7,381 nt of DNA from DATLMR01 sp035537555 (GTDB taxonomy: Bacteria > Acidobacteriota > Blastocatellia > UBA7656), in contig DATLMR010000069.1 in assembly GCA_035537555.1 (NCBI GenBank), positions 1 through 7,381 on the forward strand, in the 5' to 3' direction. Numbering within the stretch: the first letter of the stretch is position 1; each line of letters begins with the position of its first letter. The translations under genes were made by a program, and so were the position numbers. Under the pieces are notes generated by a model, which did not search any database, was not told the DNA's origin, and worked only from the letters and a program-made list of their open reading frames with translations. This document shows, piece after piece, positions 1-4,016 of the stretch.

Positions 1-1
1 G

Positions 2-799
2 CCTCTCACCGAGATTCTCGACAAGCTGCCGACCCCGAGCAATAAACGAGTGCGGCTGGCCCGCGAGCGCCTGGATGAGACCATCTATCGCATCATCGAG
101 CAACGGCGCGAAAGCCCGGAAGATCAGGGCGATCTGCTCTCGATGCTGCTGCTCGCGCAGGACGCCGAAGGCGACGGCGGCGGGATGTCGGACGAGCAGT
201 TGCGCGACGAGGTGATGACTCTATTCCTCGCCGGGCACGAGACGACCGCCAACGCCCTTGCCTGGACCTGGTACCTGCTCTCTCAAAATCCCGAGGCCGA
301 GGCCCGCCTCCACTCGGAACTCGACTCGGTGCTGGGAGGCAGGCTCCCGTCGGTCGATGATGTCCCGAACCTGAAATACACGGAGATGGTGCTGGCCGAA
401 TCCATGCGATGCTACCCGCCCGTGTGGGTCATGGGCCGCCGCGCCTTGAGCAGCTACAAGGTCGGCGAATATACCATCCCTTCCGGCTCGATCGTGCTCC
501 TAAGCCAGTACGTCATGCATCACAACGAGCGTTATTACGAGGACCCGTTCAGGTTCGACCCCGAGCGATGGACCGATGAAGCCAGGGCCTCGCGTCCGAA
601 ACACTCGTACTTCCCGTTCGGCAGCGGGCCGAGGCTCTGCATCGGAGAGCAGTTCGCCTGGATGGAGGGCATACTCATCATCGCGACGCTCGCGCAAGTA
701 TGGAGGATGCGCCTGGTGCCCGGCCATCCGGTCAAGATGCAGCCGCTCATCACCCTGCGTCCGAGATACGGCATGAAGATGACTCTCGAGCGGCGATAA
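2..799 (+). CDS. Cytochrome P450, C-terminal part (5' end off the window)
   Basis: Heme-thiolate monooxygenase that inserts one oxygen atom into an organic substrate using electrons from a redox partner; no partner is encoded in the window. The reading frame is open from base 2, giving 265 residues. A bacterial P450 is usually about 400-470 residues, so roughly the first 40% lies to the left. Hallmarks appear in order: the I-helix oxygen-activation motif AGHETT (bases 230-247), the K-helix ExxR as ESMR (398-409), the PERF-like PERW (560-571), and the heme loop FGSGPRLCIG with the ligand Cys at 638-640. The text before the I-helix (LPTP, then ARERLDETIYRIIEQRR) is typical of soluble bacterial P450s related to fatty-acid hydroxylases. 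The substrate cannot be read from sequence. The acyltransferase gene that follows 68 nt downstream suggests an acyl chain or a lipophilic alcohol, which is inference. Family assignment is very secure; the subfamily is open. Confidence 0.96.
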   Translation, partial: PLTEILDKLPTPSNKRVRLARERLDETIYRIIEQRRESPEDQGDLLSMLLLAQDAEGDGGGMSDEQLRDEVMTLFLAGHETTANALAWTWYLLSQNPEAEARLHSELDSVLGGRLPSVDDVPNLKYTEMVLAESMRCYPPVWVMGRRALSSYKVGEYTIPSGSIVLLSQYVMHHNERYYEDPFRFDPERWTDEARASRPKHSYFPFGSGPRLCIGEQFAWMEGILIIATLAQVWRMRLVPGHPVKMQPLITLRPRYGMKMTLERR

Positions 800-809
800 C
801 GATAATAGC

Positions 810-856
810 GGCAGGCGCGCCTCGCTCGACCGGCCCACCCGGCCCCGTCGCCTGCC
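810..856 (+). repeat. Inverted repeat / stem-loop between P450 and acyltransferase genes
   Basis: Arms GGCAGGCG (810-817) and CGCCTGCC (849-856) are perfect 8-base reverse complements around a 31-nt loop. The loop holds a small nested stem, GGCC (832-835) with GGCC (841-844). The right arm ends one base before the Shine-Dalgarno GGAGG of the next gene. There is no T-tract, so it is not a classical intrinsic terminator. An RNA-processing, stabilising or translation-gating role is possible but unproven. Confidence 0.5.
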
Positions 857-857
857 T

Positions 858-862
858 GGAGG
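858..862 (+). promoter_or_regulatory. Shine-Dalgarno site of the WS/DGAT gene
   Basis: GGAGG sits 5 nt before the ATG at 868. It fixes the start there rather than at an in-frame ATG at 700, which lies deep inside the P450 gene. Protein homology also begins right after the ATG at 868. Confidence 0.8.
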
Positions 863-867
863 ATGAT

Positions 868-2316
868 ATGGCTCAGCCCAATCTCAATCGACAGCTCACC
901 TCGATGGACGCGACCTTTCTTTACTTTGAAAAGAAGGAAGCGCCGATGCACATCGGGAGCGTGAGCGTCTTTGAAGGCGAAATACCGTTCGATAAATTCG
1001 TGGAGAACGTGAGATCGAAGCTGCACATGCTCCCGCGCTACCAGCAGAAGGTGGTGCCGGACCCCTTCAACATCGGCCATCCAACCTGGGAATTTGATTC
1101 GAATTTCGATATCGACAGGCATATCTTCCGGCTTCGGATCGACGCCCCCGGCACCGACGCCGAACTGATCGCGCTCGCGGGCCGTCTATTCTCGCCGATG
1201 ATGGACCGCGGCAAGCCTCTGTGGGACATCTATCTCGTCTACGGCCTCAAGGCCAGGCGCAGCGCGATGATCGCGAGGGTCCATCACTGCATGGTCGATG
1301 GAGTGTCGGGCGTCGATCTCTTGAAAGTGGTGCTCGACATCTCGCCGACTCCCGCGCCGCCTCCGAAACCGGAGTACGTCCCGCCTCCCCCGCGCCCCGA
1401 CGCCACGCGGCGGCTGTTCGACTCGCTCCTCGGGAGCATGCAGGAAGGCATGAGCCGGTGGATGGAGTTTCAGAACGGGTTGCTCAATCTGACCCAGGCC
1501 CTGACCAGCGAGCAGAACCGCGGCGCCGCCCAGAAGATGGCGGCTTTGCTGCCGTCTCTCGCCTCTCCCGCCCCTCTTTTGCCCTTCAATCGCCCCTGCT
1601 CGGGCGAGCGCAAGCTGGTCTGGAGCGAGTTCTCGTTCGCGGAGGCCCGCGCCATTCGCGGGGCGCTCGGCGGCACCGTCAACGACGTCGTCCTCACCGC
1701 TCTGTCGGGCGCGGTATCGCGCTACGTCGATATGCACGGGCAGCAGACCCGGGGCCGGAACCTTCGCGTGATGGTCCCGGTGAGCATGAGGCAGGAGGAT
1801 AAGCGCGGAGCCCTGGGCAACCTCGTCTCCATGCTTCCGGTGGAGATACCTCTGGACCTCGAAGACCCCCTGGCCCGCTACGCCTACGTCAACGAAAAGA
1901 CCGTGGCGATGAAGGGCGCGCGCATCGCCGAGGGGATGAACCTGCTGTCGGCTCTCATGGGCATTCTGCCCGCGCCCGTGCAGGCTCTGTTCGGGGCGAT
2001 GGCCAATACGCCGATGCCGGCATTCAACATGGTCTCGACCAACGTCCCCGGCCCGCAGGTCCCGCTCTACGCGACGGGCAAGCGCATGATCGCTTATTAC
2101 CCGTACGTGCCGGTCGGCTATGCCGTAGGCGCAGGGTGCGCTATCATGAGTTACGACCAGAAGCTCTATTTCGGGCTGACATCCGATACTCAGGCGATGC
2201 CCGATGTCGAGCGGCTCAAGGAATTTCTGGACGAATCGTTCGTCGAGCTGCGAGTGAAGGCCGGAGTTCCTGAGATCCGGCCGCAGGTCGTGAAGAGATC
2301 GAAGGGCGCGCGTTGA
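868..2316 (+). CDS. Wax ester synthase / diacylglycerol O-acyltransferase (WS/DGAT family)
   Basis: Transfers an acyl group from acyl-CoA to a long-chain alcohol or a diacylglycerol, making wax esters or triacylglycerol as storage lipid at the inner membrane or lipid-body surface. The protein is 482 residues, normal for the family. The opening LTSMDATFLYFE and APMHIGSVSVFEG is the family N-terminus. The catalytic HHxxxDG motif is HHCMVDG at residues 139-145 (His codons 1282-1287). PLWDIYLVYGL precedes it. A proline-rich linker follows at about residues 155-180. The second half carries NDVVLTALSGAVSRYV (from N272) and TNVPGP (N392-P396), matching the WS_DGAT C-terminal domain. All key motifs are intact, so it is probably active. 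Wax ester versus triacylglycerol preference cannot be decided from sequence. It lies 68 nt after the P450 gene and 58 nt before the hydrolase, same strand, probably co-transcribed. Confidence 0.96.
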   Translation: MAQPNLNRQLTSMDATFLYFEKKEAPMHIGSVSVFEGEIPFDKFVENVRSKLHMLPRYQQKVVPDPFNIGHPTWEFDSNFDIDRHIFRLRIDAPGTDAELIALAGRLFSPMMDRGKPLWDIYLVYGLKARRSAMIARVHHCMVDGVSGVDLLKVVLDISPTPAPPPKPEYVPPPPRPDATRRLFDSLLGSMQEGMSRWMEFQNGLLNLTQALTSEQNRGAAQKMAALLPSLASPAPLLPFNRPCSGERKLVWSEFSFAEARAIRGALGGTVNDVVLTALSGAVSRYVDMHGQQTRGRNLRVMVPVSMRQEDKRGALGNLVSMLPVEIPLDLEDPLARYAYVNEKTVAMKGARIAEGMNLLSALMGILPAPVQALFGAMANTPMPAFNMVSTNVPGPQVPLYATGKRMIAYYPYVPVGYAVGAGCAIMSYDQKLYFGLTSDTQAMPDVERLKEFLDESFVELRVKAGVPEIRPQVVKRSKGAR

Positions 2317-2344
2317 GGTTCACCGAACCGGAGCATCAAGCTCC
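2317..2344 (+). repeat. Two abutting stem-loops between acyltransferase and hydrolase genes
   Basis: Immediately after the TGA of the acyltransferase gene come two perfect 5-bp hairpins with no base between them. The first is GGTTC-ACC-GAACC (2317-2329), the second GGAGC-ATCAA-GCTCC (2330-2344). No T-run follows, so termination is not indicated. The hydrolase start lies 30 nt further on. The pair may protect the upstream mRNA end or set the ratio of the two enzymes; this is inference. Confidence 0.5.
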
Positions 2345-2374
2345 ATCTCATTCGATACACCCGAGGACCGATTA

Positions 2375-3139
2375 ATGGCCGCACAACCGAAATCGTTCGA
2401 CAGGAAACAACAGGCGGCAGCGCGCCCGATCTGGCTCGAAGCCTTCGCCGGAATCGACTGGCTCGCGCTGCACTCTTCGCCCGTCTACTACGGGCTCGGC
2501 GTGCCGCGCGGAGACTGCGCGGCGGTGGTCGCGGTGCCCGGATTTATGGGGACCGACCTCTACCTGCAAGAGATGTACTGGTGGCTGCGCCGGATCGGGT
2601 ACAGCCCCTACCTGTCGCGCATCGGCCGCAACGCCGACTGCCTCGACCTTCTGGTCGAGCGCCTGTCGGAGACCATAGAGAAAGCCTCCGAGAAGACCGG
2701 AGGCAGGGTCCACCTGATCGGCCACAGCCTCGGCGGAGTGCTCGCCAGGTCCGCCGCGCTCCTCTTTCCCGACCGCGTCGCTTCGGTCATAACTCTTGGC
2801 TCGCCGTTTCGCGGCATTCGCTCGCACCCGATGGTGCTTCAGATGGGGACGTTCGTGCGCGACCGCATAAGGCGCTCGCGAGAGCAGGAGCGCCCGCCCG
2901 CCTGCTATACCGGGTATTGCTCCTGTGACGCCGTCCGCGCCTTGCAGATCCCATGGCCGGACTCCATTATGGAGACCGCCATTTACACGAGGAGCGACGG
3001 CATAGTCGATTGGCGCGTCTGCGTGCACGATGAGCCGGAGAAGGACTTCGAAGTCGTCGGGACCCACGCGGGCCTGGCCTTCAATCCTTCGGTGTATTAC
3101 CTGATCGCCTCTCGCCTGGCCGCGGCCGGGACGAAGTAG
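2375..3139 (+). CDS. Alpha/beta hydrolase, lipase/esterase-like
   Basis: A serine hydrolase of the alpha/beta fold, most likely cleaving carboxylic esters such as acylglycerols or wax esters. It has 254 residues. The nucleophile elbow is GHSLGG with Ser118 (codon 2726-2728). The probable acid is Asp208 in TRSDGIV and the probable base is His231 in THAGLAFNP. The strand ending AVVAVPGF (about 50-57) matches the oxyanion-loop region of lipases. There is no signal peptide or membrane helix, so it should be cytosolic. The ATG at 2375 is supported by GAGGA at 2363-2367, 7 nt upstream. Its position behind a WS/DGAT gene suggests a role in turning over the same storage esters or in acyl remodelling; this is inferred from context. 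Other substrates (thioesters, polyhydroxyalkanoate) remain possible. Confidence 0.9.
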   Translation: MAAQPKSFDRKQQAAARPIWLEAFAGIDWLALHSSPVYYGLGVPRGDCAAVVAVPGFMGTDLYLQEMYWWLRRIGYSPYLSRIGRNADCLDLLVERLSETIEKASEKTGGRVHLIGHSLGGVLARSAALLFPDRVASVITLGSPFRGIRSHPMVLQMGTFVRDRIRRSREQERPPACYTGYCSCDAVRALQIPWPDSIMETAIYTRSDGIVDWRVCVHDEPEKDFEVVGTHAGLAFNPSVYYLIASRLAAAGTK

Positions 3140-3152
3140 GCCCGTATGGGCG

Positions 3153-3176
3153 GGCGGCAGGGCTCCTGAGGCCGCC
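3153..3176 (+). repeat. GC-rich inverted repeat after the hydrolase gene
   Basis: GGCGGC (3153-3158) and GCCGCC (3171-3176) can pair around a 12-nt loop, 13 nt after the hydrolase stop. No T-tract follows. Simple GC-rich arms like these arise easily by chance in this DNA, so confidence is low. Confidence 0.3.
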
Positions 3177-3190
3177 GCCATCTCTGCGCC

Positions 3191-3448
3191 ATGTTTTCTC
3201 ATTATAAATCTACCGTGATCCTGCGCGACGGCTCGACTATGCGGGCGCGCCCGATCAGGCCGGAGGACGATGTCAAACTGCTCGACCTTTATCACAGGCT
3301 GTCGAGCCGGAGCCTCTATAACCGCTTCCTCGCCCAGAACCGCCCGATGATGAAGGTGCTGTCTCAGCCCGGCTTCGGCCTCACCCCGCAGATCGAAGCC
3401 GGGGTCTTCCTGGTCAGCCTCTCTCTCGACGCTCTGCCTTTGCCCTAG
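3191..3448 (+). pseudogene. GNAT N-acetyltransferase with its middle deleted
   Basis: An 85-residue ORF. Residues 8-46 (TVILRDGSTMRARPIRPEDD, then LLDLYHRLSSRSLYNRF) match the start of GNAT domains of the protein-acetyltransferase type, which read RDGS..xRPIRPED..L...LS..S.Y.RF. Residues 47-80 (LAQNRPMMKVLSQPGFGL, then EAGVFLVSLSLD) match the very end of the same domain, usually VLAENRPMLRL..xxGF...EGGVVxVxLxL. What normally lies between, roughly 80-100 residues including the acetyl-CoA-binding loop with its Q/RxxGxG/A motif, is missing. The two ends are fused in frame near base 3329. The product cannot bind acetyl-CoA in the usual way and is probably inactive. No good Shine-Dalgarno stands before the ATG. 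A natural internal deletion, or a collapsed assembly, would both explain it. Confidence 0.65.
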
Positions 3449-3589
3449 ACTATCGGGGGAAGCGCGGCAACAGCCGGTGCTCTCTTTCCGGCCCTTCGCC
3501 CCCGCCTCGAAGATCCGATTTCTCAGTGATTTGCCCTATTTTAGTTAAAACCCGAGTAAGAACCGCACCCTCGCCCGATTTTTTTCTTC
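3449..3589. other. Non-coding gap: GC-rich foldable segment, then AT-rich stretch
   Basis: The gap opens with a region able to fold. CGGGGG (3454-3459) pairs with CCCCCG (3499-3504), continued after a small bulge by AAG/CTT. Inside lie alternative hairpins: CGGC-AACA-GCCG (3465-3476), or GCCGG (3473-3477) with CCGGC (3488-3492). This could end transcripts from the left block, though no T-run follows it directly. From about 3515 the base composition turns AT-richer, with TTTTA-GT-TAAAA (3539-3550) and a T7 run (3579-3585) just before the promoter. I see no conserved coding sequence here. Confidence 0.4.
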
Positions 3590-3617
3590 TTGACTTGTGC
3601 GGGATCTCCGCTATTCT
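3590..3617 (+). promoter_or_regulatory. Probable sigma70-type promoter of the padR-permease unit
   Basis: TTGACT (3590-3595) and TATTCT (3612-3617) are separated by 16 nt. The upstream T-rich tract could help as an UP-like element. The spacer contains a small inverted repeat, GCGG (3599-3602) and CCGC (3608-3611), which could be an operator. A GATAAT at 3626-3631 is an alternative -10 but lacks a good -35 partner. The start codon lies 36 nt after the -10 box. Confidence 0.55.
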
Positions 3618-3653
3618 TTCCCCTAGATAATCTTTGGAGAGAGGTCGAGCAGG

Positions 3654-4001
3654 ATGATAAAAGGCAAGGCGAGGAAGAAGAGCGAGCTTCTGCCCGGTAC
3701 CCTCGATATGCTTATTCTCAAGACCCTGGAGCAGGGCGGAGTGATGCACGGCTACGGCATAGTCGAACGCATACGCCAGTTGTCGGAAGACGTGTTGCAG
3801 GTCGAAGAGGGGTCGCTTTACCCCGCGCTTCAGCGCATGCAGCTGAAGGATTGGGTGGCTTCCGACTGGGGCCATTCGGCCAACAATCGCCGCGCCCGCT
3901 ACTACCGGCTCACGCCCGCGGGCAGGAAGCAGCTCCAGCAAGAGGTCTCCGAATTCGACCGGGTAATGGGGGCGATCCTCCGCGTAATCCAGACTGCATA
4001 A
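3654..4001 (+). CDS. PadR-family transcriptional regulator
   Basis: A small winged-helix repressor-type protein of 115 residues, the usual size for the short PadR subgroup that has a single C-terminal helix for dimerisation. Family signatures are clear: LLPGTLDMLILKTL (about 12-25), MHGYGIVERI (31-40), the recognition helix EEGSLYPALQRM (51-62), and the wing RRARYYRLTPAGRKQL (79-94). The ATG at 3654 is preceded by GGAGAGAGG (3636-3644), 9 nt upstream. It is the first gene of a two-gene unit and stops 15 nt before the permease start. Such regulators commonly precede ADOP permeases in Acidobacteriota. It probably binds its own promoter and so controls the permease; the ligand is unknown. Confidence 0.95.
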   Translation: MIKGKARKKSELLPGTLDMLILKTLEQGGVMHGYGIVERIRQLSEDVLQVEEGSLYPALQRMQLKDWVASDWGHSANNRRARYYRLTPAGRKQLQQEVSEFDRVMGAILRVIQTA

Positions 4002-4016
4002 GGCGAGGCAACGACT

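Noticed and set aside
50..52. GTG as a start codon for the P450.
   Set aside because: The frame is open to the left edge and already encodes typical P450 residues (LPTPSNKR) before this codon.
700..867. An in-frame ATG at 700 that would add 56 residues to the acyltransferase.
   Set aside because: It overlaps the P450 C-terminus, the added residues resemble no acyltransferase N-terminus, and a good GGAGG stands before the ATG at 868.
2372..3295. Open frame of about 300 codons opposite the hydrolase gene.
   Set aside because: No domain, biased composition, and the opposite strand encodes a complete catalytic triad.
3551..3585. Intrinsic terminator ending in the T7 run.
   Set aside because: The only stem before it is CGAG/CTCG (3553-3556 with 3570-3573), 4 bp and separated from the T-run, which is too weak.
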